Source: Fimenecus sp051881355 (GTDB taxonomy: Bacteria > Bacillota > Clostridia > Oscillospirales > Acutalibacteraceae). From it: a DNA stretch of 64,000 nucleotides. The stretch's first letter is position 1, and each line of letters opens with the position of its first letter. Positions 15,738-24,362 of this stretch are shown piece by piece. The notes under the pieces are model-generated. The model ran no database searches and was not told the origin of the DNA. It was given only the letters and a program-made list of their open reading frames with translations. A program made the position numbers and the translations under genes. The stretch is taken from the NCBI GenBank assembly GCA_051881355.1, contig JBJEPS010000069.1:56721-120720 (forward strand). The letters run 5' to 3'.

Positions 15738-17360
15738 CTATTCTATTTTATTCTCTAATGCCGAGAGTCTTGACTCTAAATCATTGGTGACTGACGAAAT
15801 ATCCGCAGAAAACCGTATTTCTGCACATAGCTGATTCGGCGAAACACAGATATCCCGATCAGACACAGGCAATTGCAGCGTCATGGACTCCCCTGTCTCG
15901 GTGCGTTCCGCTGCCGCATACAGAAGCTCTACGGTCTGTTCATCCAACCAAGCAGAAAAAGTGTCTGCATCCTTTGTGGAAACGATGTAAATATTGCTAT
16001 CATGCGAGCCGAGCCAAATTCCTTCGCTTTGTCCGCTTTGCGTACAGTATGTCGCATAAGCATCGGCAGTGGTTATATCGGAGGACATGGTGGGCAATAC
16101 GGAGCAAAGCCCTGCTGAACAACCGAATTGCCGCGTCGGAACACCGTCAGGCAAGGTCAGCGTATACCGATACGCCGCATCGCCCAATTGAACGGTGTTC
16201 TCTGTCAGCAGCTGTGCGGCAGTCAGGGTGGTCTTTGCCGTTCTGCGCGTCAAAGTTCCACTGATGAAATCATAGCTGTCCCCGATAGCTTCGCTGACCG
16301 CATACAGCGGTTCGTCAAAGGTTTTCTGTAAAAGGATGGAATTCTCTTCTTCCATAACCGTAATACCCACCCAATCCGTGTCTAACACATTCTGATAGGC
16401 ATTTTGCGAAACATAGATCTGCGTTGTACACAATGAGAAGGCTCCGCTTTCCGGCACGGTAAATACAAAGTTATTTCGGTTGGAGTTCTCCGCAGTTTTA
16501 TGACAAAACCATTTGTTTTGACCGTCGATAGTAAGATAGGCATGCGTATACAGTGCCATCGTCTTTGTCAGCTTCCCAAAGATATATTGCACACCGGGCT
16601 TGGCAGTAAACTGTATCGTTACATAATTGCCTGTTCGATCCGTAAAGGTGTTGTAAAGCGAACTGTCCAAAATATCTGCCAAAAGGTTTTTCCCGATTGC
16701 AACTTGCACAGACGCGAGTCCGCTGAGCATAGGCAAAACGGGTCGGACCGTCAGCGCATGCACAGAAGCATTATCCGAAGCACCACTGAGCGCCCGCGCG
16801 CCGCACACGGTCATATACTTTTGCATCGGCAATCCGTAAAACGCCTGATCCACCCGTTGTGCAATTTCGGTTTTGTCTGCGTCGGTCAAAATATAGGCAT
16901 CGCCCTTGTCACCTTTGTCTCCCTTAAATGTGTTTTGCCGAATAGACTCTAAAAGCTGATTGACGGAAAAAGCATGATTTTCGTCAATCAGGCGGTCGGT
17001 ATTTTCCAAAGCGGAAAAGTACAACCGAACGGTTTTGGCTTTAATCACCTGTTCGGTTTTGCCGTTCTCGGCAATCTGCACGATATTGAATATACAAAGT
17101 GCAGTCATTTGCGAAGTCACTTCCACGGGCAAATCCACTGTAATTTGTCGGTTTTCGTCCGGGGTTAAGTATGCCGTGCGCGCCGTGCCCGAAACGGTAA
17201 CAAATTCCACATAATAGCGATATTCGGGCAAAACGAGTGCTTCGTTGAGCGTAAAACAAATTGCCGTGGCATTGTGCTCATACATTTTACCTGCCGAGAG
17301 GGCATCTTCGGTCGTTTCGGGCGCGGCAGTCACCGCAACTTGTAAAATATTTTGTTTCAT
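15738..17360 (-). CDS. BppU-like phage baseplate/receptor-binding fibre protein
   Basis: A 540-residue phage structural-type protein. Residues 1-122 form a beta-rich domain resembling the BppU N-terminal domain that attaches fibres to siphophage baseplates. A collagen-like GDKGDKGDA linker lies at 147-155. The remaining part is beta-rich with few charges and ends in a coiled coil (DLESRLSALENKIE), so a homotrimer is likely. In phages such proteins bind the cell surface. Here no other tail genes are present, so the protein may serve as a cell-envelope binding or targeting factor. Its start overlaps the end of the regulator gene by four bases. Confidence 0.68.
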   Translation of the reverse strand: MKQNILQVAVTAAPETTEDALSAGKMYEHNATAICFTLNEALVLPEYRYYVEFVTVSGTARTAYLTPDENRQITVDLPVEVTSQMTALCIFNIVQIAENGKTEQVIKAKTVRLYFSALENTDRLIDENHAFSVNQLLESIRQNTFKGDKGDKGDAYILTDADKTEIAQRVDQAFYGLPMQKYMTVCGARALSGASDNASVHALTVRPVLPMLSGLASVQVAIGKNLLADILDSSLYNTFTDRTGNYVTIQFTAKPGVQYIFGKLTKTMALYTHAYLTIDGQNKWFCHKTAENSNRNNFVFTVPESGAFSLCTTQIYVSQNAYQNVLDTDWVGITVMEEENSILLQKTFDEPLYAVSEAIGDSYDFISGTLTRRTAKTTLTAAQLLTENTVQLGDAAYRYTLTLPDGVPTRQFGCSAGLCSVLPTMSSDITTADAYATYCTQSGQSEGIWLGSHDSNIYIVSTKDADTFSAWLDEQTVELLYAAAERTETGESMTLQLPVSDRDICVSPNQLCAEIRFSADISSVTNDLESRLSALENKIE

Positions 17361-17767
17361 AGATTTCCTCCGAATTGTTGTAAGGTTTGTAAGAACGGTT
17401 TTGCGGGATTGACAAGACTAAAATCCATTAAAAAAGGATATTGGAGACATGCGCGCAGTTTAGAGTCCGCTTTTTGGGACAGTGTGTATACGCGCTGACG
17501 TGTAATTCCGCAGATGCGCGCCGCCTGCGACACGGAAACGCCCTCTATAAACAGCAGTTTTGCAATGTACCGTTCTTCCTCATTTAACTCGTTTTCGAGT
17601 GCGTGGCGCACCAGCCGTCCCAAGGTATCCGTTTTTCGCCGCACCACATATTTTGCCGCCGCTCCGTTCCTAAAATCATCGGCAGTCAAGGGCTCAAAGC
17701 ATTCCGATAAATACACGTAGTCCTCCCCCGACAGCAAAATCGGCGTATCGGGCATTTGTAAATCCAT
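17357..17767 (-). CDS. Phage-type sigma-70 region 4-like HTH regulator
   Basis: A 136-residue protein. Residues about 57-112 (ENELNEEERYIAKLLFIEGV, then SVSQAARICGITRQRVYTLS, QKADSKLRACLQ) form a sigma-70 region 4-type helix-turn-helix, as in late-gene ArpU/RinA-like or sigma-like phage regulators. No region 2 is present, so it is not a full sigma factor. It is the first gene of the SOS cassette and may activate or fine-tune it, or act as an antiterminator at the leader stem-loop; both are inferences. The ATG follows AAAGGAG eight bases upstream. The C-terminal 25 residues are hydrophobic and of unknown role. Confidence 0.65.
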   Translation of the reverse strand: MDLQMPDTPILLSGEDYVYLSECFEPLTADDFRNGAAAKYVVRRKTDTLGRLVRHALENELNEEERYIAKLLFIEGVSVSQAARICGITRQRVYTLSQKADSKLRACLQYPFLMDFSLVNPAKPFLQTLQQFGGNL

Positions 17768-17797
17768 AGCATTCTCCTTTCGTTTGTAAAAGAAAAC

Positions 17798-17835
17798 AAC
17801 ACCTATGTGCAGACCGAAATCTACAATAGGTGTTG
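17798..17835 (-). promoter_or_regulatory. Leader stem-loop with T-rich tail before the SOS cassette
   Basis: A perfect 10-base inverted repeat, CAACACCTAT (17826-17835 on the minus strand) and ATAGGTGTTG (17798-17807), with an 18-base loop. It is followed on the transcript by UUUUCUUUU. It lies between the LexA box and the ribosome binding site, so it resembles an intrinsic terminator inside the leader, that is, a possible attenuator. It could also be a protein-binding dyad. Confidence 0.6.
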
Positions 17836-17840
17836 CGTTT

Positions 17841-17854
17841 CGAACGTTTGTTCG
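17841..17854 (-). promoter_or_regulatory. LexA (SOS) operator of the phage-derived cassette
   Basis: CGAACAAACGTTCG on the minus strand is a perfect match to the Gram-positive LexA box core CGAAC-N4-GTTCG. It sits about 14 bases after the -10 element, over the early transcribed region. The same arrangement is seen at the uvrB promoter in this window. Confidence 0.85.
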
Positions 17855-17867
17855 CTTTGCACTATTT

Positions 17868-17895
17868 ATTATAGGGATTTTTTAGGTTTTGTCAA
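17868..17895 (-). promoter_or_regulatory. Sigma-A promoter of the phage-derived cassette
   Basis: TTGACA (17890-17895) and TATAAT (17868-17873) on the minus strand, 16-base spacer, both perfect consensus hexamers. Transcription should start near 17861, just upstream of the LexA box. The strength of the promoter explains the need for tight repression of lysis genes. Confidence 0.83.
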
Positions 17896-17920
17896 GAGGA
17901 AAATCCGATTTGTGCAAATC

Positions 17921-20398
17921 TTATTCGGTTGTGTTTTCTTTTTCGGCGGCAGGCACTGTCTCTGCGGTTTCGCTGAATACGAATTTGTCATCGTCTACCG
18001 TACAAAGATACTGTTTATTGGCTTTCACATTGCCTTTGAGCATTTCTTCGGACAGTGCGTCCTCAATTTTGCTTTGAATGGCACGTTTCAACGGACGCGC
18101 ACCGTAGACCTCGTCAAAGCCCGCATCGGCGATTTTATCGACCGCTTCGTCGGAAAAATCGACGGTAATATCCAATGACGCCGTGCGCTGTTTCAGATTG
18201 TCAAGCAGACGCTTTGCAATCTCGCGGATTTCGTCCTTTTGCAAGCGTTTGAACACGATAATGTCATCGACACGGTTTAAAAATTCGGGACGGAAGGTGT
18301 TTTTCAGCTCACCCATGACCGCTTCTTTGATTTTTTCATCGTTTTGCTCGCGTTCTTCGGCGCTGTCCGCAAAGCCGAACGCGGCTTGTTTTGCGGTAAT
18401 CAGCTTTGCGCCGACATTCGAAGTCATAATAATCACGCAGTTTTTAAAATCTACACGCCGCCCCTGACTGTCCGTCAAAATGCCGTCATCTAAAATTTGC
18501 AGAAGCATATTGAACACATCGGGGTGCGCTTTTTCGATTTCATCAAACAGCACCACGGAATAGGGTTTTCTTCTGACTTTTTCGGTCAGTTGCCCGCCCT
18601 CGTCATAGCCGACATAGCCGGGCGGTGAGCCAACGAGTCTCGAAACGGTGTGCTTTTCCATATATTCGGACATATCTAAGCGTATCATCGCGTTTTCGTC
18701 GCCGAACATCGCGGCGGCAAGCGCTTTGCAAAGCTCCGTTTTGCCCACGCCCGTCGGTCCTAAGAAAATAAATGAGCCAATTGGCTTTTTAGGGTCTTTT
18801 AAGCCCACTCTGCCGCGGCGAATGGCACGGGACACGGCTTTGACGGCTTCGTCCTGCCCGACAATGCGGCGATGGAGTTCGTCCTCCATATGCAACAGCC
18901 GTTCGCTTTCCTCGGTGGTCAGTTGGGTAATCGGAATCCCTGTCCAAGAAGACACGATTTCCGCAACCTCGGTTTCGCCGACTTCGTCACGGCTATGCCC
19001 CGTCTCTTTGAGCCACGCCTGCTGTTTGTTTTCAAGTTCTTTTGCAAGTTTACGTTCTTCATCACGCAAAGCGGCGGCACGTTCGAAGTCTTGATTGTTG
19101 ACCGCCGTCTGCTTTTCCGCTTCAAGTTCCTTTTTGCGCGTTTCCATCTCTTTGATGTCGGGCGGCGCTGTAAAGGTTTGTAAGCGAACACGCGAAGCCG
19201 CTTCATCGATTAAATCGATTGCCTTATCGGGAAGATAACGGTCACCGATATAGCGCGCGGACAGCTGTACTGCCGCGGTAATTGCCGCATCGGTGATTTT
19301 CACCTTGTGGTGTGCCTCGTACTTGTCGCGGATTCCTTTCAGGATTTCGACTGCCTCCTCCTCGCTCGGCTCGCCGACGGTAATCGGCTGGAAACGGCGT
19401 TCGAGTGCGGCGTCCTTTTCAATGTTTTTGCGGTATTCCTCAATCGTGGTCGCGCCGATGACCTGCAATTCACCGCGTGCCAAAGAGGGCTTCAGGATAT
19501 TGGCGGCGTCAACCGCCCCCTCGGCACTGCCTGCGCCGATGAGCGTGTGCACCTCGTCAATAAACAGAATAATATCGTCCGACGCTTTTACCTCGTCAAT
19601 CACCTTTTTGATGCGTTCCTCAAAGTCGCCGCGATATTTGGTGCCCGCGACCATACCTGTCAAATCGAGAGAGACAATTTTCTTGCTTTTCAGCATTTCG
19701 GGCACTTCGCCGGAAACGATTTTTAACGCAAGTCCTTCTGCAATGGCAGTTTTGCCCACGCCGGGTTCGCCGATTAAGCAAGGGTTGTTTTTGGTGCGGC
19801 GGCTCAAAATCTGAATCACGCGTTCAATTTCATTTTGCCGCCCGATAACAGGGTCAATTTTACCGTCGCGCGCCAATTTGGTCAAATCGCGCCCAAACTG
19901 CGACAACACCGCGTCGCCGTTTCCGTTTTCCTCCGACCCTGCCGTACCGTTTTGCGGGGTGCGCATCATATTTTTAGAAAGCGCATTGACAATATCGTTT
20001 AAAGATGCGCCGAACTGTCGTAAAATTTGCGCCGCAACACAGGACTGCTCGCGTACAATAGCAAGTAAAACATATTCCGTGCCGACCAAGGGTTGCCCCA
20101 TCCCGCGCGCCAAGGACGCGGCGGTTTCAATGATATTTTTACTGCGTGGCGTGAAATCGTCGGGCACAAGCTCGGTGGGCACACCGACGCCCACGGTCTG
20201 CTTGATATAAGTTTCGACCTGGTCATAGGTAATTTTTTTATTTGTCAGCACCGTCCCCGCAACAGTCGAAGTATCTGACAGCAATCCCAAAAGCAGGTGC
20301 TCACTGCCGATATAGGTATGCCCTAAATTTTCCGCCGCCGACACAGCGGCGTTTAAAGATTTATTCGCTTTTTCCGTAAAGCCCGTGAATTTAAACAT
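17921..20398 (-). CDS. clpC: ATP-dependent Clp protease ATP-binding subunit ClpC
   Basis: An 825-residue Hsp100 unfoldase, normal length for ClpC. An N-terminal double Clp-N repeat (FTGFTEKANKSLNAAVSAAE, IGSEHLLLGLL) is followed by AAA1 with GEPGVGKTAIAEGLALKI, a UVR-type middle coiled segment (EKQTAVNNQDFERAAALRDE) and AAA2 with GPTGVGKTELCKALAAAMFG. It works with ClpP and the McsB adaptor to degrade arginine-phosphorylated or misfolded proteins. It is the last gene of the CtsR operon, 33 bases after mcsB. No strong terminator is seen before the SOS cassette promoter, only a GATTTG-CA-CAAATC dyad, so some read-through is possible. Confidence 0.97.
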   Translation of the reverse strand: MFKFTGFTEKANKSLNAAVSAAENLGHTYIGSEHLLLGLLSDTSTVAGTVLTNKKITYDQVETYIKQTVGVGVPTELVPDDFTPRSKNIIETAASLARGMGQPLVGTEYVLLAIVREQSCVAAQILRQFGASLNDIVNALSKNMMRTPQNGTAGSEENGNGDAVLSQFGRDLTKLARDGKIDPVIGRQNEIERVIQILSRRTKNNPCLIGEPGVGKTAIAEGLALKIVSGEVPEMLKSKKIVSLDLTGMVAGTKYRGDFEERIKKVIDEVKASDDIILFIDEVHTLIGAGSAEGAVDAANILKPSLARGELQVIGATTIEEYRKNIEKDAALERRFQPITVGEPSEEEAVEILKGIRDKYEAHHKVKITDAAITAAVQLSARYIGDRYLPDKAIDLIDEAASRVRLQTFTAPPDIKEMETRKKELEAEKQTAVNNQDFERAAALRDEERKLAKELENKQQAWLKETGHSRDEVGETEVAEIVSSWTGIPITQLTTEESERLLHMEDELHRRIVGQDEAVKAVSRAIRRGRVGLKDPKKPIGSFIFLGPTGVGKTELCKALAAAMFGDENAMIRLDMSEYMEKHTVSRLVGSPPGYVGYDEGGQLTEKVRRKPYSVVLFDEIEKAHPDVFNMLLQILDDGILTDSQGRRVDFKNCVIIMTSNVGAKLITAKQAAFGFADSAEEREQNDEKIKEAVMGELKNTFRPEFLNRVDDIIVFKRLQKDEIREIAKRLLDNLKQRTASLDITVDFSDEAVDKIADAGFDEVYGARPLKRAIQSKIEDALSEEMLKGNVKANKQYLCTVDDDKFVFSETAETVPAAEKENTTE

Positions 20399-20431
20399 AC
20401 AAAATCTCTCCTTTCAACGAGAAAGGCAGAT

Positions 20432-21430
20432 TTACAGTCTTTCTCGCACTATTTTGGCGCGCTCCATATCGCGTTCACGCGCGTCTAAGGTTTTGCCTGC
20501 CAAGGTATTGATACCCGCCGGCTGTAAGGTAAACATCAAATCGTTAATTGTATTCGCATCGGTCTGCAAAAGACCGCCGACCGCGCCCATACGCACCTGT
20601 GACGCCAATTGCATAAATTCCTTTGTATTTAAGAGTCTTGCCGATTTTAAGATGCCGTATGCACGGTAAATCATATCCTCGGTTTCGACAGTTTTTAAAA
20701 GCTCCGTGCGTGCCGCACGCTCCTGCGCAGCAAGCTGCAATACAATGGTTTTTAAGTTTTCGATTGCCGATTTTTCGGAAATACCCAAGGTAACCTGATT
20801 GCTGATTTGGTACAAATCGCCTAAGGGCGCCGAGCCTTCGCCGTACGCGCCGCGAATGGTCAGCCCAAGCTTTGAAACGGTTGCCGCCAAAGTACCGACG
20901 CGGTTAAGCGCTGTTAATGCGGGTAAATGCAGCATTACCGACGCGCGCATACCCGTACCGAGATTGGTGGGACATTCCGTCAAGTAGCCGAGGTGCTCGT
21001 CAAACGCAAACCGAAGATTGTCGTTGATGGCGGTATCGAGCTTATCTGCCGTATCGTAGGCTTCCGACAGGGAAAGCCCCGGTTTCATCACCTGCAAACG
21101 GATATGGTCTTCTTCATTGAGCATCACACTGATTTCCTCATCGTCCGATAAAAGCAGTGCGCGCCCGTCCGAAGAGGACGCAAACTCGGGGCTGATGATA
21201 TGCCGTTCGGCAAGGGAAACAATCTGTGCCTGCGTTAGGGTTTTCATTTCGATATAGTGCAGGTTTGCGGCGGCGGGAACAGCGTCCCGCACCAACTCAT
21301 TGACCGCCACGCGGGTTTTGGTGTCCAACCGCGCAGGGAACGGGTAATCCGCCAAATTGCGCGCCAATCGAATGCGCGTACTGATGACAACATCGCTTTG
21401 TTCGCCTTCGCCCAAATACCATTTAGCCAT
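20432..21430 (-). CDS. mcsB: Protein arginine kinase McsB
   Basis: A 332-residue guanido-kinase family protein that phosphorylates protein arginines, marks clients for ClpCP and inactivates CtsR. DVVISTRIRLARNLADYPFP is the phosphagen-kinase-type nucleotide-binding start, EEDHIRLQVMKPGLSLSEAY the central block and GYLTECPTNLGTGMRASVML the catalytic loop with the conserved Cys and NLGT. The start is ATG after AGGAGGG. It overlaps mcsA by eight bases, indicating translational coupling with its activator. Length is slightly below the usual 350. No sign of decay. Confidence 0.96.
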   Translation of the reverse strand: MAKWYLGEGEQSDVVISTRIRLARNLADYPFPARLDTKTRVAVNELVRDAVPAAANLHYIEMKTLTQAQIVSLAERHIISPEFASSSDGRALLLSDDEEISVMLNEEDHIRLQVMKPGLSLSEAYDTADKLDTAINDNLRFAFDEHLGYLTECPTNLGTGMRASVMLHLPALTALNRVGTLAATVSKLGLTIRGAYGEGSAPLGDLYQISNQVTLGISEKSAIENLKTIVLQLAAQERAARTELLKTVETEDMIYRAYGILKSARLLNTKEFMQLASQVRMGAVGGLLQTDANTINDLMFTLQPAGINTLAGKTLDARERDMERAKIVRERL

Positions 21431-21929
21431 TTTCGTTTCCCTCCTGTTCGAGTGCTTTAATTTGGTCACGCAAAGATGCCGCGGTCTCATAGTCCTGTAA
21501 ATTCACGGCATTTTGCAGTTGCTCACGCAATTCGTCGATGCGGGAATTTTTCTTCTGTACAGGCGAACCGTTCGGAATTTTACCTTCGTGCTGTGTGCGT
21601 CCGTGAATACGCTCCACGGAGGGCATCAGCTTATCATAAAAGGTTTCGTAGCAATCTGCACAGCCGACTTTGCCGCTTTTAACAATATCGTTAAAGGTAC
21701 AGCCGCATTTTTCACAGCGCAAAACGCTGTTGCTCAAACGACCGATGGCGGCAGGCTCGAAGAGGGAGCTTAACATATCGGAAAAGCCGAAGCTGAAATC
21801 CGAAAAAGCGTTTGCATAGCCAAGGGATTTTGCACAGTCGGCGCAAAGATGTGCTTCGGTGCTCTCCCCGTTGACAATCCGTTTAATATGGGTGGTTGCT
21901 TCTTGTTTTTTACAGTTTTGACACAGCAT
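21423..21929 (-). CDS. mcsA: McsA, zinc-binding activator of McsB
   Basis: A 168-residue protein with two pairs of zinc-binding cysteines: CQNC...CADC (residues 3-31) and CEKCGC...CADCYETF (about 61-85). A C-terminal UVR domain follows (RIDELREQLQNAVNLQDYET, AASLRDQIKALEQE). McsA binds and stimulates McsB arginine kinase and senses metal or thiol stress. The ATG at 21929 is preceded by AAAGGAGAG. It is the second gene of the CtsR operon, 13 bases after ctsR. All expected cysteines are present. Confidence 0.95.
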   Translation of the reverse strand: MLCQNCKKQEATTHIKRIVNGESTEAHLCADCAKSLGYANAFSDFSFGFSDMLSSLFEPAAIGRLSNSVLRCEKCGCTFNDIVKSGKVGCADCYETFYDKLMPSVERIHGRTQHEGKIPNGSPVQKKNSRIDELREQLQNAVNLQDYETAASLRDQIKALEQEGNENG

Positions 21930-21942
21930 AACAATCTCTCCT

Positions 21943-22392
21943 TTACTGCATAGATGCAAGTAACATTTGTTTGAAAATCGAAGCGCGCACACGGTCGCGG
22001 GCATCGGGCGGCAAATCGCGGTAGGTATTATCGCGCAGTGCCGCATACATCACGGACGCCTCTTTGTCAGTTAAAAGTCCGCGTGCATGTAGGTTTTGCA
22101 AATTGGCGCGGCAGGCTTTTTCATCGATTTTCTCGCCGATGGAATTGATGAGGTGCATTTTCAGCGCCTCGAAATTATATGTGGCACGGGTAATTTTAAT
22201 GTACCCACCGCCCCCGCGACGGCTTTCGACAATGTAGCCGTTTTCAGGCGTAAAGCGGGAAGACAGCACATAATTGATTTGGCTCGGTACACAGCCGATT
22301 TGTTCCGCCAAATCGTTACGGCGAATTTCCGCCGTGCCGTCGTCGCCGAGCATTTGCACAATTAAATCGGCGATTTCTTTGCTTAAATTCAT
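21943..22392 (-). CDS. ctsR: Transcriptional repressor CtsR
   Basis: A 149-residue class III heat-shock repressor. The N-terminal winged HTH (MNLSKEIADLIVQMLGDDGT, RRNDLAEQIGCVPSQINYVL, SSRFTPENGYIVESRRGGGG) contains the GGGGY/IKI wing with the thermosensing glycine tetrad. The C-terminal domain (ALKMHLINSIGEKIDEKACR, LLTDKEASVMYAAL) mediates dimerisation and McsB recognition. It autoregulates through the heptad array in its own promoter. The start is ATG with a GGGGTGA ribosome binding site; an in-frame extension to 22440 has no support. Confidence 0.96.
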   Translation of the reverse strand: MNLSKEIADLIVQMLGDDGTAEIRRNDLAEQIGCVPSQINYVLSSRFTPENGYIVESRRGGGGYIKITRATYNFEALKMHLINSIGEKIDEKACRANLQNLHARGLLTDKEASVMYAALRDNTYRDLPPDARDRVRASIFKQMLLASMQ

Positions 22393-22441
22393 TTTCCGTT
22401 CACCCCGTTTCCGTTGTTCAGTCTTGAATCGTTCTTTCAAA

Positions 22442-22523
22442 TTTGACTTTGACTATCTTTGACCTTTGACAAGTATTATTATACCCAAGGAGCAAAAAAA
22501 GTCAAAGGTCAAAAAAGGTCAAA
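22442..22523 (-). promoter_or_regulatory. ctsR promoter with flanking CtsR operators
   Basis: The promoter is TTGACT (22500-22505) and TATAAT (22478-22483) with a 16-base spacer on the minus strand. It is flanked by seven GGTCAAA-like heptads. Three are on the plus strand at and beyond the -35: AGTCAAA (22500), GGTCAAA (22507) and GGTCAAA (22517). Four are in the opposite orientation after the -10: TTTGACT (22442, 22448), TTTGACC (22458) and TTTGACA (22465). The pair GGTCAAA-AAA-GGTCAAA is an exact CtsR consensus. Confidence 0.9.
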
Positions 22524-22630
22524 TTTGTTTTTTGCCCTTTGATTTTTCTGTAGAACTCTTGTTTTTCTTGAATTTTCTCCTGTTTTCTTTTGTTTTTATA
22601 TTATTTTCTTCTTTGTGACATCTGACAAAG

Positions 22631-22657
22631 GAAAAAGGGCGACCGAACGGTCGCCCC
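22631..22657 (-). terminator. Terminator after the GPH symporter gene
   Basis: Stem GGGCGACCG (22637-22645) and CGGTCGCCC (22648-22656), two-base loop. On the minus strand it is followed by T5, and it stands about 30 bases after the transporter stop codon. The remaining 100 bases up to the ctsR promoter are T-rich with nothing recognisable. Confidence 0.8.
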
Positions 22658-22688
22658 TGTTTCTGTTTGGTGTTTGGGAATCGGGTTT

Positions 22689-24212
22689 TTATGCTTCGGT
22701 GGTCACGGCAATGCCCTCTGCCTCGCGCTTTTTGGCAAGCTCGGTAAGAATTCGTTCTTTTTCCTTCCCCGAAATTTTGTAGAAGAACATCGGAATGGCA
22801 CATAGCAACAGGCTGACGCCCGGCACAACGGACACAAGTGAGAACATCGCAAACCGCTGATTTGCCGCAAGCTCCGTAGCCGCAACAACGGCGGTCGAGC
22901 TCAGCATTTTTTCAGGTTCAAGTCCTATAAACATATACATTAACACAATGCCCGAAGTGGCAAGCGCATTGCCGAGCTTGTTGACAAAGCCTTGGCATGC
23001 CGAACCGAGCGCATTATCGCGGAAGCCCGTGGTGAGCTCCATATAGTCTAAGCAATCCCCAATCATCGCGTAGGAAATGACATTGAGCACGCCTAAGGGA
23101 ATGCAGGAAATCAGAATAAAGGGAATACAGATATACAAATTCATCGTAAACCAACCGATGAGCGTGGTGAAAATGCTGGAAACAAAGCCCAACAGGCAGG
23201 TGGTAATGACGATTTTTTTATAGTCAAACTTTTTCATCAGCACGGGCATAAACAGCATCGCGCCGAACATACCGACAATCGCGCAGACCTGAAAAATCGT
23301 TTTGACCGTGGAAACGCTCGCGTCAATCGCTTCAATGCGCTGGGCTTCGGTCAGCCCCGTCAAATCCGGTCCGATATAGAACGCATACCGCGCGACGTGC
23401 ACCGCCGCCGCCTGCACCATATATCTGCCGCTCGAGAGCACGCCCATTAAAATGACCAGCATTAAGGGCTTGCATTTGAAAATACGGGAAAGCTGTGACG
23501 GCTCGCCGGGCTGCGGCTTGCGGTCCGGCAGTACCACACGCTCTTTTACATGGAAATACGTGTTAATATACAACACAATCCCAATGGCAACGGTGATGAT
23601 TGCCATAATCAAATATTTCTTTTTATTATACTCCAGTCCGTCAGAGGCGCCGAGGATTTTCGGCAGTGTCAAGCCAATCACCAAAAACAGCACCTCAGGC
23701 ACGGCAGAGCCGACACCGTTTAAGGTTCTGCCGAACGAAATCACCGAGCCGCGCTCTTCGGCGTTCGGCGTCATCACATTTGGGAGACTCCAAAACGGCA
23801 CATCTGCCATGGTATAGATCATACCCCAAGCTACATAGACAACTGCCGAATAAATCATCAACTGCGTTTTCGGCAGGTTCGGGCTTAAATACATCAAAAT
23901 GGTCAGCACGGCAATTGGGATTGCCGCGTACAAAATATACGGCTTCATTTTGCCGCGCTTGGTGGTGCGGCGGTCTACAATCATTCCCATCAGCGGGTCG
24001 TTAATTGCATCCCAAATCCGCGCAAGCAGCATCAAAAGCAGGACGAACATCGGCGCTAACTGCAACACATTCAAATAATAGTCGCTGATGTAGCTGGACA
24101 TCATCGCATAAATCATGCCCTGCCCCATCGCCCCGACGGCAAATAACTTGAATTCTTTGCTCGGTACAACGTAGCCTTTATTTCCCTTCGTTTTGGATTT
24201 TTCCTTTTTCAT
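22689..24212 (-). CDS. GPH-family (glycoside-pentoside-hexuronide):cation symporter
   Basis: A 507-residue major facilitator-type transporter with about twelve membrane helices. Near the N-terminus FAVGAMGQGMIYAMMSSYIS and MLLARIWDAINDPLMGMIVD, then RRTTKRGKMKPYIL, are the diagnostic GPH motif of melibiose/glucuronide carriers; LPNVMTPNAEERGSVISFGR is the loop conserved in the same family. It should import a sugar or glycoside with Na+ or H+. The basic N- and C-terminal tails are cytoplasmic. The gene stands alone with its own terminator and no adjacent glycoside hydrolase, so the substrate is open. The start at 24212 was chosen over an upstream in-frame start because GAGGAAGG lies just before it. 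Confidence 0.9.
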   Translation of the reverse strand: MKKEKSKTKGNKGYVVPSKEFKLFAVGAMGQGMIYAMMSSYISDYYLNVLQLAPMFVLLLMLLARIWDAINDPLMGMIVDRRTTKRGKMKPYILYAAIPIAVLTILMYLSPNLPKTQLMIYSAVVYVAWGMIYTMADVPFWSLPNVMTPNAEERGSVISFGRTLNGVGSAVPEVLFLVIGLTLPKILGASDGLEYNKKKYLIMAIITVAIGIVLYINTYFHVKERVVLPDRKPQPGEPSQLSRIFKCKPLMLVILMGVLSSGRYMVQAAAVHVARYAFYIGPDLTGLTEAQRIEAIDASVSTVKTIFQVCAIVGMFGAMLFMPVLMKKFDYKKIVITTCLLGFVSSIFTTLIGWFTMNLYICIPFILISCIPLGVLNVISYAMIGDCLDYMELTTGFRDNALGSACQGFVNKLGNALATSGIVLMYMFIGLEPEKMLSSTAVVAATELAANQRFAMFSLVSVVPGVSLLLCAIPMFFYKISGKEKERILTELAKKREAEGIAVTTEA

Positions 24213-24302
24213 AAGAACACGCCACCTTCCTCTTACAAAGTATACAAAAAAGAATACCACAAAAAGGATATTTAGTAAAGTGTGAATAAGTAAAATCCTT
24301 GT

Positions 24303-24340
24303 AAAAAAATAAGCGCAATCGGTAAAAACCGATTGCGCTT
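24303..24340 (-). terminator. Terminator of the ABC exporter operon
   Basis: A perfect 13-base stem AAGCGCAATCGGT (24311-24323) with ACCGATTGCGCTT (24328-24340) and a four-base loop. On the minus strand it is followed by a T-rich tract. It lies 22 bases after the permease stop codon. Confidence 0.88.
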
Positions 24341-24362
24341 GCTTTTGTATGATATGGAAAGA

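Noticed and set aside
14255..17895. A complete prophage.
   Set aside because: Only lysis, fibre and regulator genes are present, directly between clpC and the EPS operon; no integrase, att repeats, capsid or replication genes are seen.
19293..19814. A 173-codon plus-strand frame opposite clpC.
   Set aside because: It is a shadow of the first AAA domain, without independent support.
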